Shown in pieces: positions 16,351-25,477 of a stretch of DNA of 40,186 bases; within the stretch, counting starts at the first letter, position 1, and every line of letters begins with the position of its first letter. The DNA lies in assembly GCA_028821995.1 (NCBI GenBank), contig JAPKEQ010000005.1:1-40186 (forward strand), read 5' to 3'. Source of the stretch: Alphaproteobacteria bacterium. GTDB lineage: Bacteria > Pseudomonadota > Alphaproteobacteria > UBA2136 > JAPKEQ01. Made by a program: the position numbers and the translations under genes. The notes beneath the pieces are model-generated. The model ran no database searches, was not told the DNA's origin, and saw only the letters and a list, made by a program, of their open reading frames with translations.

Positions 16351-16709
16351 TGAAACTTCTTTTGGGTATTGGTATTGCTGTAAGTTTAGCAGGGAGCGCA
16401 TTTGCATTTTCTCTAGATTTTGGTGAATCTTGCCCAGGCCTTACAGATGAAGAGTGTAGCGATGTGATTGCTGAAATTGAAATTGATGGTGTGTATTGTC
16501 AGGGGCAGTTTATTGGATCTGGTAAACCTTTATACAAACTCTGCCGTCAAAGAGAAGAATTTATGATTCAGCTGAGTAAAGCTGAGAAAAAACATTGCGC
16601 AGGAACAGATACACAAGGCCAAAAAATTTGCGCGTCTCTTAGAGAAGACATTATTAGCGAAGCGGTACGCCGCCTTAATTATTTAACTGATGACAATATG
16701 GAAAACTAA
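16350..16709 (+). CDS. Exported six-cysteine protein embedded in the nuo operon
   Basis: A 119-residue protein with no family I recognise. Residues 1-19 are a signal peptide ([19 protein letters not shown]), so the mature protein of about 100 residues should be periplasmic. It carries six cysteines (28, 36, 50, 65, 83, 94), enough for three disulfides; spacings are CX7C, CX13C, CX14C, CX17C and CX10C. The C-terminal half is helical and charged (EEFMIQLSKAEKKH). Its start codon overlaps the nuoD stop (TAATG) and nuoE follows four bases after its stop, so it is co-transcribed and probably co-translated with complex I genes. A role as an accessory or assembly factor on the periplasmic side is an inference from position only; it could also be a passenger gene. 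Confidence 0.8.
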   Translation: MKLLLGIGIAVSLAGSAFAFSLDFGESCPGLTDEECSDVIAEIEIDGVYCQGQFIGSGKPLYKLCRQREEFMIQLSKAEKKHCAGTDTQGQKICASLREDIISEAVRRLNYLTDDNMEN

Positions 16710-16713
16710 GCCT

Positions 16714-17301
16714 ATGGCAAAATCTTCTGCACAAAAAATCGAAGTTCATGAAGGCAAAGACCTTAAGTGGACAGCGTCTGCGAAGAAAAAGGTTGAGAAA
16801 ATTCTCGCCAAATACCCAGACGATCAAAGCCGCAGCGCGACAATTCCTCTTTTGTGGCTTGCACAAAAAGAGTTTGGCGGCTGGGTGAGTGTTGATGCTA
16901 TGCAGCTTGTGGCAGATACCCTTAGCCTTCCGTATATTCGCGTATATGAAGTGGCAACGTTTTACACAATGTTTAACCTAAAGCCTGTAGGTAAATACCA
17001 CGTACAGGTATGCACAAACTGCGCTTGCATGATTCGTGGCAGTGAGAAAATTGTTGATGTTGTGAAGGAAGCCACAGGTTTAAGCGGGCAGGGGACTATA
17101 AGTGATGATGGTCTGTTTACGCTTACAGAGGTTGAGTGCCTTGGGGCTTGCGTTGAAGCACCTATGATGCAAATTAATGACGGCTATCATGTGAAACTTA
17201 CACCTGAAAGCACGGTAGAAATTCTTGAAGGGCTTAAGGCTGGTAAAACAGTGAAAAGTACCACCCCAAGCAAAGGATTGGAGATTTTTGATGGCAAGTA
17301 A
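16714..17301 (+). CDS. nuoE: NADH-quinone oxidoreductase subunit E (2Fe-2S, N1a)
   Basis: The 24-kDa-type thioredoxin-fold subunit carrying the [2Fe-2S] cluster N1a in the NADH dehydrogenase module, next to NuoF. Counting from the ATG at 16714 (MAKSSAQ) the ligands are Cys100 and Cys105 ([12 protein letters not shown]) and Cys142 and Cys146 ([10 protein letters not shown]). A third cysteine (Cys103) lies inside the CX4C, where many homologues have Thr or Ser. An in-frame start at 16690 would add eight residues and overlap the preceding gene by 20 bases; I prefer 16714. The stop overlaps the nuoF start by 11 bases. Confidence 0.96.
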   Translation: MAKSSAQKIEVHEGKDLKWTASAKKKVEKILAKYPDDQSRSATIPLLWLAQKEFGGWVSVDAMQLVADTLSLPYIRVYEVATFYTMFNLKPVGKYHVQVCTNCACMIRGSEKIVDVVKEATGLSGQGTISDDGLFTLTEVECLGACVEAPMMQINDGYHVKLTPESTVEILEGLKAGKTVKSTTPSKGLEIFDGK

Positions 17302-18601
17302 ATCTACGGCAACACACCTTATCCGTGCGGATAAAGTTTTTCAGAACCTAGATGGTGCTGAAGATTGGGGCATTAAGGGCTACGAAAAACGTGGCGGTTA
17401 CGGCAAAGAACTTAAAAAAATCCTTAAAACTGATCCTAAAGATATTATTGAGCTTGTGAAAGCTTCTGGCCAGCGTGGCCGCGGTGGTGCAGGTTTCCCC
17501 ACGGGTCTGAAGTGGAGCTTTATGCCCCGCCCAGATGGCGTGCGTCCTAACTATCTTGTGTGTAACGCAGATGAAGGCGAGCCAGGGACATGTAAAGACC
17601 GCGATATTCTGCGTTTTGATCCCCACACACTTGTAGAAGGTATGATTGTAGGTTGCCATGCTCTTGGCGCTGAAACAGGTTATATTTATGTGCGTGGTGA
17701 GTACTACGACGAAACTTCTCGCTTGCAACAAGCCATTGATGAAGCTTATGAAGCAGGACTCCTTGGTAAAAATATTATGGGCACAGGCGTGAACGTGGAT
17801 GTTTATACGCACCTCGGTGCTGGCGCATATATTTGCGGCGAAGAAACAGCGCTGCTTGAAAGCCTAGAAGGTAAAAAAGGCCAGCCGCGTCTTAAACCAC
17901 CGTTCCCTGCGCAGTTTGGCCTCTATGGCTGTCCAACAACCATTAACAACGTAGAAACTATTGCGCAAATTCCATCTATCCTTAAGCGCGGCGTTGATTG
18001 GTGGACGCAGTTTGGTCGCCCAAACAATCACGGGACTAAAATTTTCTGTATTTCTGGCGCTGTAAATAAGCCTTGCAACATTGAGGCACCCATGAGTATT
18101 TCACTGAAAGACCTTATTGAAGAGCACTGCGACGGTGTAATGGGCGGCTGGGATAACCTGCAAGCTATTATTCCAGGCGGATCTTCAACGCCGATGCTAA
18201 ACCCTGAGCAATCAGGCGAAGTGCTTATGGACTTTGATGCCCTGCGCGAGCTTGGCACAGGACTTGGTACTGCTGGCGTTATTGTTATGAATAAAGAAGT
18301 AGACGTGCTGGACGTTATGACACGTATTAGCGGCTTTTATAAGCATGAAAGCTGCGGACAGTGCACGCCATGCCGCGAAGGCGTTGGCTGGGTTTACCGC
18401 CTTATGGAGCGTTTGCGTGATGGCAACGGAACAGTTGAAGAGCTAGACCAGCTATTTGATGTAACCAAACGTATTGAAGGCCGTACAATTTGCGCCTTTG
18501 CAGATGGTGCGATGTGGCCAGTACAGGGCACGCTTAAGCACTTTAGAGGCGAATTTGAAAAGCGCATTGAAGCGCAAAGCAAGAAGCAGGGGGCTGCGTA
18601 A
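17291..18601 (+). CDS. nuoF: NADH-quinone oxidoreductase subunit F (NADH/FMN site)
   Basis: The 51-kDa-type subunit that binds NADH and FMN and begins electron transfer in complex I. The FMN/NADH-binding glycine-rich stretch [13 protein letters not shown] (63-75) and [15 protein letters not shown] (92-106) are intact. The N3 [4Fe-4S] ligands are Cys355, Cys358 and Cys361 ([12 protein letters not shown]) and Cys401 (TICAFADG). I start it at the ATG at 17291, which has TTGGAG upstream; a TTG just before would add one residue. The protein has 436 residues. Its stop overlaps nuoG by one base. Confidence 0.98.
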   Translation: MASKSTATHLIRADKVFQNLDGAEDWGIKGYEKRGGYGKELKKILKTDPKDIIELVKASGQRGRGGAGFPTGLKWSFMPRPDGVRPNYLVCNADEGEPGTCKDRDILRFDPHTLVEGMIVGCHALGAETGYIYVRGEYYDETSRLQQAIDEAYEAGLLGKNIMGTGVNVDVYTHLGAGAYICGEETALLESLEGKKGQPRLKPPFPAQFGLYGCPTTINNVETIAQIPSILKRGVDWWTQFGRPNNHGTKIFCISGAVNKPCNIEAPMSISLKDLIEEHCDGVMGGWDNLQAIIPGGSSTPMLNPEQSGEVLMDFDALRELGTGLGTAGVIVMNKEVDVLDVMTRISGFYKHESCGQCTPCREGVGWVYRLMERLRDGNGTVEELDQLFDVTKRIEGRTICAFADGAMWPVQGTLKHFRGEFEKRIEAQSKKQGAA

Positions 18602-20694
18602 TGAGCGATAATTTAATTAACCTCACCATTGATGGTCATGAAGTCTCTGTTCCGCAGGGCAGCACCATCATGAAAGCCGCTGAAAAACTTTCTATTGAGA
18701 TTCCGCATTTTTGCTACCATGAGCGCCTCAGCGTGGCGGGTAACTGCCGCATGTGTCTTGTAAACATTGAAGGCGCACCCAAGCCTGTTACAAGTTGTTC
18801 TTGGCCGGTATCTGAGGGTATGAAAGTGACAACGGCCTGCGAAGAAACCAAAGAAGCGCGCAAAGGCGTAATGGAATTTCTACTTATTAACCACCCACTT
18901 GATTGCCCAATTTGTGACCAAGCTGGTGAGTGTGATTTGCAAGATGTTGCCGTATCTTACGGCTCAGACCGTAGCCACTACTGTGAAAGCAAACGTAGCG
19001 TGGACGACCTTGAAATCGGTTCTAAAATTAAAACAGTGATGACACGCTGTATCCACTGTACCCGTTGTATTCGTTTTGCCACAGAGGTTGCAGGCGTAGA
19101 AGAAATGGGCGCAACAGGGCGCGGTGAGAACATGCGTGTAGGTACGTATGTAGAGCAAGCGCTGCAAAGCGAGCTTGCTGGGAACATGATTGACCTTTGC
19201 CCGGTTGGCGCACTGACAAGTAAGCCTTATGCGTTTACAGCTCGCCCTTGGGAACTTGTGCGTACACCTTCTATTGATGTTATGGACGCTGTGGGAACTA
19301 ATATTCGTGTAGATAGCCGCGCGGATGAAGTGATGCGTATTGTACCGCGTGAAAACGCAGAGGTAAACGAAGAGTGGATGAGCGATACTGCCCGCTTTAG
19401 CTACGATGGGCTTGCACGAAACCGCCTCACAACGCCAATGCATAAGGTGAGCGGCAAATGGAAAAGTATTACATGGCCTAAAGCTTTTGAAGTAATTGCA
19501 AAAGCGCACAAAGGCGTTGACGCTGACCGTATTGCAGGCCTTGCTGGAGACATTCATAGCCTTGAAGATTTATATGCCTTCAATGATTTTATGAAAGATG
19601 TGATAGGTACAGACAACGTGGATGGGCGCATGGATGGTTACGCACTGAACCGCGAAGATGGTCTTGGGGCAAGCCTGATGAACACAGGTATTGCAGGCCT
19701 TGAAGATGCTGACGCTTTTGTGCTGATTGGAACAAACCCGCGCCATGAAGCGCCCCTTGTTAATACGCGTATTCGCAAGCAAGCTCTTAAAGGTGCACCT
19801 GTTCTTATGGTAGGGGAAGATGCTGATCTCACCTACACAAGCACCCATGCAGGCACAGATATTAAAACACTTGAAACACTTGCGAAGCCAACAACAAAGC
19901 TTGGAAAACTGCTTAAAGGTAAAGAAAATATTGCCGTGATTGTTGGTGCAAAAACAGTACTTACACGCGCTGATGCACGTGCTCAAATTCGTGAAATTCT
20001 TTCTTTTTGTGAAAAGATGAACGTGGCCCGTAAAGACTGGAATGGTTTTAATGTGCTTCACCAGCAAGCGGGGCGCGCAGGCGCACTTGCTTTGGGTGTA
20101 ACGCCAGAAGATAGCGGTATGGATGCCACGGCTATTTATAAAGCACTTAAGGGCGGTAAAATTGATGTTCTATGGCAATTTGGAGAAGGGGATACCAGTA
20201 ATAAATCCCTAAGTGGTGCCAAGTTTAGCGTCTATATGGGAACCCATAAAACGGATACTGCAAAAGAAGCAAACCTTATGCTTCCACTTGCAGCTTACAC
20301 AGAAAAAGATGGCCTTTGGATGAATACAGAAGGGCGTGTGCAGGAAGCGAAAGCTGCTGCAAAACCGCCCCTTAATGCTAAAGAAGACTGGAAAGTATTT
20401 AGAGCGTTGAGCGATGTGTTTAAGAGCACATTGCCATTTAACACTCTTAAAGCTCTGCGTGAGAACATGATGGAAGACTGGCCGATTCTGTCTGAGGAAT
20501 ACTGGGGGACAAAACAAGAATTTGACATTGCTTTTAAGGTTGGTAAAGCCACTGTTACGGATACAGCATACACAGCGCCTGTGGATTCTTTCTACCTCAG
20601 TAATGAGATTTTAAGAGCAAGCCCAGTGATGGCAGAGTGCGCCGCTGAAAATGGTGCTGCAAAGTTCAAGCCTAACATGAAAAAGGTTTCTTAA
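18601..20694 (+). CDS. nuoG: NADH-quinone oxidoreductase subunit G
   Basis: The 75-kDa-type iron-sulfur subunit that conducts electrons from NuoF/E towards NuoI. In 697 residues it has a ferredoxin-like [2Fe-2S] domain with Cys38, Cys49, Cys52 and Cys66; cluster N5 with His98, Cys102, Cys105 and Cys111 ([10 protein letters not shown]); and cluster N4 with Cys150, Cys153, Cys156 and Cys200 (CIHCTRC, then CPVGAL). The remainder is the molybdopterin-oxidoreductase-like domain, without the extra N7 cluster motif that E. coli has between N4 and that domain, as far as I can see. One base overlaps nuoF; nuoH begins one base after the stop. Confidence 0.97.
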   Translation: MSDNLINLTIDGHEVSVPQGSTIMKAAEKLSIEIPHFCYHERLSVAGNCRMCLVNIEGAPKPVTSCSWPVSEGMKVTTACEETKEARKGVMEFLLINHPLDCPICDQAGECDLQDVAVSYGSDRSHYCESKRSVDDLEIGSKIKTVMTRCIHCTRCIRFATEVAGVEEMGATGRGENMRVGTYVEQALQSELAGNMIDLCPVGALTSKPYAFTARPWELVRTPSIDVMDAVGTNIRVDSRADEVMRIVPRENAEVNEEWMSDTARFSYDGLARNRLTTPMHKVSGKWKSITWPKAFEVIAKAHKGVDADRIAGLAGDIHSLEDLYAFNDFMKDVIGTDNVDGRMDGYALNREDGLGASLMNTGIAGLEDADAFVLIGTNPRHEAPLVNTRIRKQALKGAPVLMVGEDADLTYTSTHAGTDIKTLETLAKPTTKLGKLLKGKENIAVIVGAKTVLTRADARAQIREILSFCEKMNVARKDWNGFNVLHQQAGRAGALALGVTPEDSGMDATAIYKALKGGKIDVLWQFGEGDTSNKSLSGAKFSVYMGTHKTDTAKEANLMLPLAAYTEKDGLWMNTEGRVQEAKAAAKPPLNAKEDWKVFRALSDVFKSTLPFNTLKALRENMMEDWPILSEEYWGTKQEFDIAFKVGKATVTDTAYTAPVDSFYLSNEILRASPVMAECAAENGAAKFKPNMKKVS

Positions 20695-20695
20695 G

Positions 20696-21712
20696 ATGTT
20701 TGATTATTTAGAACTTATTACCATGGATAACATAAAACACCTTGCTCTGATTGTGGCGCAAATTTTAGCAATTATGCTGCCGCTTTTTGGTGCTGTCGCT
20801 TATCTTACCCTTGCAGAACGTAAGGTTATTGGTTGGATGCAGTTGCGTGTTGGCCCCTCAACTGTTGGCCCTTGGGGGCTAGGACAGCCTATTGCAGATG
20901 CGGTGAAACTCATGTTTAAAGAAGCAATTGTTCCTGGCGTTTCTAGCAAGGCAACATATCTTATCGCACCCATTATGGTGTTTGTGCCCGCACTTATGGC
21001 ATGGGCCGTTATCCCGTTTGATGAAGGCATAGTGCTGAGCGACATTAACCTTGGCGTTATGTATCTGCTTGCTGTGAGCTCTCTTGGTATTTACGGTATT
21101 TTGCTTGCAGGTTGGGCAAGTAACTCTAAATATCCTTTCCTTGGTGCTGTGCGCTCTGGGGCGCAGATGGTTTCCTATGAAGTCTCTATGGGGCTTGTTG
21201 TGCTGAGCGTTATCCTTCTTTCAGGTTCTATGAATTTGACAGAAGTTATTGAGCATCAAAAAGGTATGTGGCATATGATTCCACTCTTCCCAATGTTTAT
21301 CGTCTTTATTATTTCTATTTTAGCAGAAACCAACCGCGCACCGTTTGACCTCCCGGAAGCAGAAGCTGAGCTTGTGGCAGGTTATAACGTTGAGTACGGC
21401 GCTATGGGCTTTGCGCTGTTCTTCCTTGGGGAATACGCCAATATGATCCTTATGAGCGCCATTACGGTGGTGCTGTTTATGGGTGGCTGGTTGCCTCCAT
21501 TTGATTTTGCGCCCTTTAACCTGATTCCTGGATTCTTGTGGTTCTTTGCAAAAATTGCATTGATTCTGTTTGTATTCCTTTGGACGCGTGCCACATTCCC
21601 GCGTTACCGCTATGACCAACTTATGCGCCTTGGCTGGAAAGTTTTCCTTCCATTTACGCTGCTTTGGCTTGTAGGTCAGGCAAGTTTCATGAAATTCGTG
21701 ATAGGAGTTTAA
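20696..21712 (+). CDS. nuoH: NADH-quinone oxidoreductase subunit H
   Basis: Membrane subunit at the heel of complex I that forms the quinone entry channel and the first part of the proton path. The 338 residues are largely hydrophobic with about eight helices. Typical blocks are [16 protein letters not shown] (conserved matrix-side loop) and the Glu-rich loop [19 protein letters not shown]. The C-terminus includes [17 protein letters not shown]. An internal ATG at 20724 (MDNIKHL) might be used instead, but the longer form starts directly after nuoG. Confidence 0.97.
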   Translation: MFDYLELITMDNIKHLALIVAQILAIMLPLFGAVAYLTLAERKVIGWMQLRVGPSTVGPWGLGQPIADAVKLMFKEAIVPGVSSKATYLIAPIMVFVPALMAWAVIPFDEGIVLSDINLGVMYLLAVSSLGIYGILLAGWASNSKYPFLGAVRSGAQMVSYEVSMGLVVLSVILLSGSMNLTEVIEHQKGMWHMIPLFPMFIVFIISILAETNRAPFDLPEAEAELVAGYNVEYGAMGFALFFLGEYANMILMSAITVVLFMGGWLPPFDFAPFNLIPGFLWFFAKIALILFVFLWTRATFPRYRYDQLMRLGWKVFLPFTLLWLVGQASFMKFVIGV

Positions 21713-21718
21713 GTAACG

Positions 21719-22198
21719 ATGATCAAACTTTTAAAGCAGTTCCTGCTAATTGATATTACTCAGGGTATGAGCATTACCCTGCGTAACCTCTTTAAAAAGA
21801 AGCTCACAATGAAATACCCACAGGAGAGGGTGCCAACATCGCCTCGCTTTAGAGGGGAACATGCGTTGCGCCGTTATCCAAACGGAGAAGAGCGTTGCAT
21901 TGCTTGCAAACTTTGCGAAGCTGTTTGCCCTGCGCAAGCGATTACCATTGAGGCGGAGCCAAGAAAAGACGGATCTCGTCGTACAACGCGCTATGATATT
22001 GACATGGTCAAGTGCATTTACTGCGGCCTGTGTGAAGAAGCCTGCCCTGTAGATGCCATTGTGGAAGGGCCACATTTTGATTTAGCTTGCTCTGACCGCT
22101 CAAAGCTTGTTTACGATAAAGAAAAACTACTTCAAAACGGCGATATCTGGGAAGACAGCATTGCAGAACGCCTAAGAAAGGATGCACCGTACCGATGA
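21719..22198 (+). CDS. nuoI: NADH-quinone oxidoreductase subunit I (clusters N6a/N6b)
   Basis: The TYKY-type ferredoxin subunit linking NuoG to NuoB. Two complete CX2CX2CX3C motifs are seen in 159 residues: Cys60, 63, 66, 70 ([12 protein letters not shown]) and Cys99, 102, 105, 109 ([12 protein letters not shown]). The N-terminal 30 residues are amphipathic and anchor the subunit to the membrane arm. The stop overlaps by four bases the start of a MazG-like gene, instead of nuoJ. Confidence 0.97.
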   Translation: MIKLLKQFLLIDITQGMSITLRNLFKKKLTMKYPQERVPTSPRFRGEHALRRYPNGEERCIACKLCEAVCPAQAITIEAEPRKDGSRRTTRYDIDMVKCIYCGLCEEACPVDAIVEGPHFDLACSDRSKLVYDKEKLLQNGDIWEDSIAERLRKDAPYR

Positions 22199-22581
22199 GT
22201 AATTATAAAAAAGTATCTGAATTTCATGAAGTATTTGGTGGAATTCCCGACGATAAAAAAGACATGCTAACACTCCGTAAAAGACTCGTTTCTGAAGAGT
22301 GCGCTGAAGTGATTGAAGCTATTGAAATTTTGGAAAAAACAGGTATAGCTGGCCGTAAAGAAGCTGAAGCTCATGTACTTAAAGAGTGTATTGACTTGCT
22401 TTATGTTACTTATGGCACAATTAAAAGCCTTGGCTGGGATGCAGACTTAGCCTTCAATGAAGTTCATCGCTCAAACATGAGTAAAGTGGGCCATGATGGC
22501 AAACCTATTTACCGTGAGGATGGTAAAATTCTAAAAGGGCCCAACTTTAGCCCAGCAAATATGGAAGAATATGTATCATGA
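22195..22581 (+). CDS. MazG/PRA-PH-like nucleotide pyrophosphohydrolase inside the nuo operon
   Basis: A 128-residue all-alpha protein with the metal-binding pattern of MazG-type NTP pyrophosphohydrolases: EEXXE at 34-38 ([12 protein letters not shown]) and EXXXD-type acidic residues at 64-68 ([10 protein letters not shown]). The stretch after 90 ([19 protein letters not shown], then GKILKGPNF) is, from memory, characteristic of stand-alone PRA-PH/MazG-like proteins of bacteria and phages. These hydrolyse nucleoside triphosphates or related compounds to monophosphates plus pyrophosphate; the substrate here is unknown. It overlaps nuoI by four bases at its start and nuoJ by four bases at its end, so it is locked into the complex I transcript. 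HisE is an alternative name, but no other his gene is nearby. Confidence 0.85.
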   Translation: MSNYKKVSEFHEVFGGIPDDKKDMLTLRKRLVSEECAEVIEAIEILEKTGIAGRKEAEAHVLKECIDLLYVTYGTIKSLGWDADLAFNEVHRSNMSKVGHDGKPIYREDGKILKGPNFSPANMEEYVS

Positions 22582-23210
22582 TTGCTGATCTTGTCTTTTA
22601 TATGTGCGCCGCGCTGCTTATTATGGGTGGTATTGGCGTAGTTACAGCCAGAAATCCAATGATCGCTATTATTTTTATGGTGATGTCTTTCTTTAATGCA
22701 GCGGGGATTTTCTTGCTGTTGGGAGCTGAGTTTATTGCTTTGCTTACTGTTATGGTTTATGTGGGCGCGGTTGCGGTTATGTTCCTGTTTGTACTGATGA
22801 CCATTGATATTGACTTTGAAGTTTTAAAGGATACCAGTAAAAAGCATCTGCCATTGGGCGTGCTTGTCATTGCTATTATGCTTTCTCAAATTATACTTGG
22901 CGTGTTTAGCGGTGTATTTAAATCTGACGAAGCGGCCGCAACAGGCATGCCGATACCAGAAGGCGGCGAGAATATTACTCATATTGGAAATATTCTTTTT
23001 ACAGATTACTTGCTACCGTTTCAGGCCAGCGGCTTTATTCTGCTTACAGCCATGATTGGCGCAATTGTGCTTACTTACCGCAAGCGTCCAGATTCAAAGC
23101 GTCAAGTTATTGGCAAGCAAGTTTCCAGAACGCGCGAAGAAAGTATGGTTATTCTTGATGTGCCAAAGGCACGCGGTACAGCAGAAATGAAACCAGAGGA
23201 GGTTAAATAA
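22578..23210 (+). CDS. nuoJ: NADH-quinone oxidoreductase subunit J
   Basis: Membrane-arm subunit of complex I. The 210 residues show five helices, with the conserved third helix [19 protein letters not shown] that carries the flexible pi-bulge region in known structures. A polar C-terminal tail of about 45 residues ([17 protein letters not shown]) is longer than the core. It overlaps the MazG-like gene by four bases and nuoK by one base. Confidence 0.95.
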   Translation: MIADLVFYMCAALLIMGGIGVVTARNPMIAIIFMVMSFFNAAGIFLLLGAEFIALLTVMVYVGAVAVMFLFVLMTIDIDFEVLKDTSKKHLPLGVLVIAIMLSQIILGVFSGVFKSDEAAATGMPIPEGGENITHIGNILFTDYLLPFQASGFILLTAMIGAIVLTYRKRPDSKRQVIGKQVSRTREESMVILDVPKARGTAEMKPEEVK

Positions 23211-23533
23211 TGCACGCAGCATTTCACCATGTAGGGCTTACAGAGTTTCTTACGCTGTCATCTATTTTATTTATGATTGGCGTGTGCGGTATTGTTTTAA
23301 ACCGTAAAAATATCATTATTATTTTGATGAGTATTGAGCTGATGCTCATGAGCATTAATATTAATATGGTTGCTTTTTCAAGTTACCTTAATGATATGGG
23401 CGGCCAAATCTTTACGTTCTTTATTTTGACAATTGCAGCTGCTGAGCTTGCAATTGGCCTTGCGATTGTAACAGTGTTTTATAGAAACCGCGGCAACATT
23501 GATGTTGATGATGCGGATATGATGAAGGGTTAA
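23210..23533 (+). CDS. nuoK: NADH-quinone oxidoreductase subunit K
   Basis: Small antiporter-like membrane subunit. In 107 residues there are three helices with the two conserved buried glutamates Glu43 ([10 protein letters not shown]) and Glu79 ([10 protein letters not shown]) used in proton translocation. The sequence [16 protein letters not shown] is a family hallmark. It overlaps nuoJ by one base and nuoL begins three bases after its stop. Confidence 0.97.
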   Translation: MHAAFHHVGLTEFLTLSSILFMIGVCGIVLNRKNIIIILMSIELMLMSININMVAFSSYLNDMGGQIFTFFILTIAAAELAIGLAIVTVFYRNRGNIDVDDADMMKG

Positions 23534-23536
23534 ACC

Positions 23537-25441
23537 ATGACAGAAATGCATATTTTTGCGATTGTTCTTCTGCCGCTTTTTGCAGCGCTTATTGGCGGTG
23601 TGTTTGGCAAACAGATAGGACATAAAGGCGTTATGACGCTCACTTGTTCAGCCGTTACAGTCAGTGCGGTTTTATCCTTTATTACCTTTGTTCAAGTGGC
23701 AATGATGGATGCTCATACCATTTCAGGTACGCTTTATACTTGGATGAAAACAGCAAACCTAAGCGTAGATTTTGGGGTGTATGTAGATAAGCTTACAGCC
23801 ACAATGTTACTTGTGGTGACATCTGTTTCTATGTGCGTGCACTTTTACTCGATTGGTTACATGAGCCATGACCCACATCGCGCGCGTTTCTTTAGCTATC
23901 TTAGCCTTTTTACTTTTACAATGCTTGTACTTGTAACAGCGCCTAACCTCCTACAAATGTTTGTAGGCTGGGAAGGCGTAGGCCTTGCCTCGTACCTTCT
24001 GATTGGTTTTTGGTTTAAAAAAGAGAGCGCAAATGCAGCTTCTATGAAGGCCTTTATTGTAAACCGCGTGGCGGATGCCTGCATGCTTGTAGGTCTTTTT
24101 ACGATCGTTGGTGTATTTGGTACATTAAATTACGCAGATATCTTTGCGGCAGCCCCTGCTGTATCAGGTAATAGCTTTAACCTTCTTGGATTAGAAATGC
24201 CTGTACTTAACTGGATTGCACTGTTGCTCTTTCTTGGTGCTATGGGTAAATCAGCTCAGTTTGGTTTCCATACATGGCTGCCAGACGCGATGGAAGGTCC
24301 AACGCCGGTATCAGCACTTATTCATGCTGCAACAATGGTAACGGCCGGCGTATTTCTTGTATGCCGTATGTCTCCGCTGTTTGAAATGGCAGAAGGTATC
24401 CTTCCATTTGTCGCTATTGTTGGTGCTGTAACAGCCCTGTTTGCGGCAACCATAGGTCTGGTACAAACAGATATTAAACGCGTGATTGCGTATTCAACAT
24501 GTTCTCAACTTGGTTACATGTTCTTCGCTTGTGGAGTAGGGGCTTACCATGCGGCTATGTTCCATCTCACAACGCACGCTTTCTTTAAAGCTCTTCTTTT
24601 CCTTGGTGCGGGTAGTGTGATTCACGCTATGCATGACGAACAAGATATGATGCGTATGGGCGCTCTTAAAAAAGTGATTCCGATTACCTACGGCCTGATG
24701 TGGATTGGCTCACTTGCACTTGCAGGTATTCCTCCATTTGCAGGATTTTTCAGTAAGGACCTTGTGCTTGAAGCAGCCTTTATGAGCGGCGGCACTTTGG
24801 GACCTGTGATTTACGCTGTTGGTACATTTGCTGCGCTTATTACAGCCTTTTACTGTTTCCGTGTTATTTACCTTTCATTCCACGGTAAAGCACATGACGC
24901 TAAAGCACTTAAAGCGGCGCATGAGTCTCCGTTTGTTATGCTTGCACCGATGTTCTTGCTTGCTATTGGCGCCGTTGTTGGTGGGTACCTGCTTAAGGAT
25001 ATGGCACATTTGCATTGGTGGCACGGAGCGATTGTTGGCTTTGATGTACATGCAACGCACATTCCTGCGCTTGTTAAATTTACGCCATTGGTGTTTGCAG
25101 TGACTGGTATTTTACTTGCTACCCTTGTGTACTTGAAGAAAAAGCACTGGGCGAAATCAGCGGCTAAAAATACAGGCCCTCTTTACCGTCTCTTTAAAAA
25201 TAAGTGGTACATAGATGAGCTGTACAATGCGCTTGTTGTTCAACCAACAAAGTCTCTTGCTCAAATATTATGGAAGCAGGGGGATGTAAATGGTATTGAT
25301 GCGGTTGGTCCTAATGGTGCAGCTAGCATCAGTAAGCTTTCGGCATCACTGCTTAGTAAATTACAAACAGGTTACATTTACCATTATGCCTTTGTCATTT
25401 TGGTGGGTGTGGTTGGCCTTATAACATTTTGGACACTTTAG
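23537..25441 (+). CDS. nuoL: NADH-quinone oxidoreductase subunit L
   Basis: Largest antiporter-like subunit of the complex I membrane arm, at the distal end, with the long lateral helix at its C-terminus. The 634 residues include the proton-channel blocks MFVGWEGVGLASYLLIGFW (conserved Glu), GAMGKSAQFGFHTWLPDAM (conserved Lys) and HAATMVTAGVFLVCR. The C-terminal part KNKWYIDELYNALVVQP precedes the last helix. A short hairpin overlaps its stop codon. Confidence 0.97.
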   Translation: MTEMHIFAIVLLPLFAALIGGVFGKQIGHKGVMTLTCSAVTVSAVLSFITFVQVAMMDAHTISGTLYTWMKTANLSVDFGVYVDKLTATMLLVVTSVSMCVHFYSIGYMSHDPHRARFFSYLSLFTFTMLVLVTAPNLLQMFVGWEGVGLASYLLIGFWFKKESANAASMKAFIVNRVADACMLVGLFTIVGVFGTLNYADIFAAAPAVSGNSFNLLGLEMPVLNWIALLLFLGAMGKSAQFGFHTWLPDAMEGPTPVSALIHAATMVTAGVFLVCRMSPLFEMAEGILPFVAIVGAVTALFAATIGLVQTDIKRVIAYSTCSQLGYMFFACGVGAYHAAMFHLTTHAFFKALLFLGAGSVIHAMHDEQDMMRMGALKKVIPITYGLMWIGSLALAGIPPFAGFFSKDLVLEAAFMSGGTLGPVIYAVGTFAALITAFYCFRVIYLSFHGKAHDAKALKAAHESPFVMLAPMFLLAIGAVVGGYLLKDMAHLHWWHGAIVGFDVHATHIPALVKFTPLVFAVTGILLATLVYLKKKHWAKSAAKNTGPLYRLFKNKWYIDELYNALVVQPTKSLAQILWKQGDVNGIDAVGPNGAASISKLSASLLSKLQTGYIYHYAFVILVGVVGLITFWTL

Positions 25442-25454
25442 AGACGGATGTCTC
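25441..25454 (+). other. Small hairpin in the nuoL-nuoM gap
   Basis: GAGAC (25441-25445) pairs with GTCTC (25450-25454) around GGAT, overlapping the last base of the nuoL stop. The stem is short and no T run follows, so it is at most an intercistronic mRNA structure. Confidence 0.3.
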
Positions 25455-25477
25455 ATAAATAAGAAAGACAAGAGAAC

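Noticed and set aside
18964-19557. 197-codon minus-strand frame inside nuoG
   Set aside because: It is fully contained in nuoG, which has all iron-sulfur ligands intact; the antisense product is Cys/His-rich only because it mirrors that sequence.
22372-22390. Another CTCATGTAC motif that could have been a fourth palindromic element
   Set aside because: It lies inside the MazG-like gene, the partner GTACA and both element ends are missing, and the protein reads normally through it.
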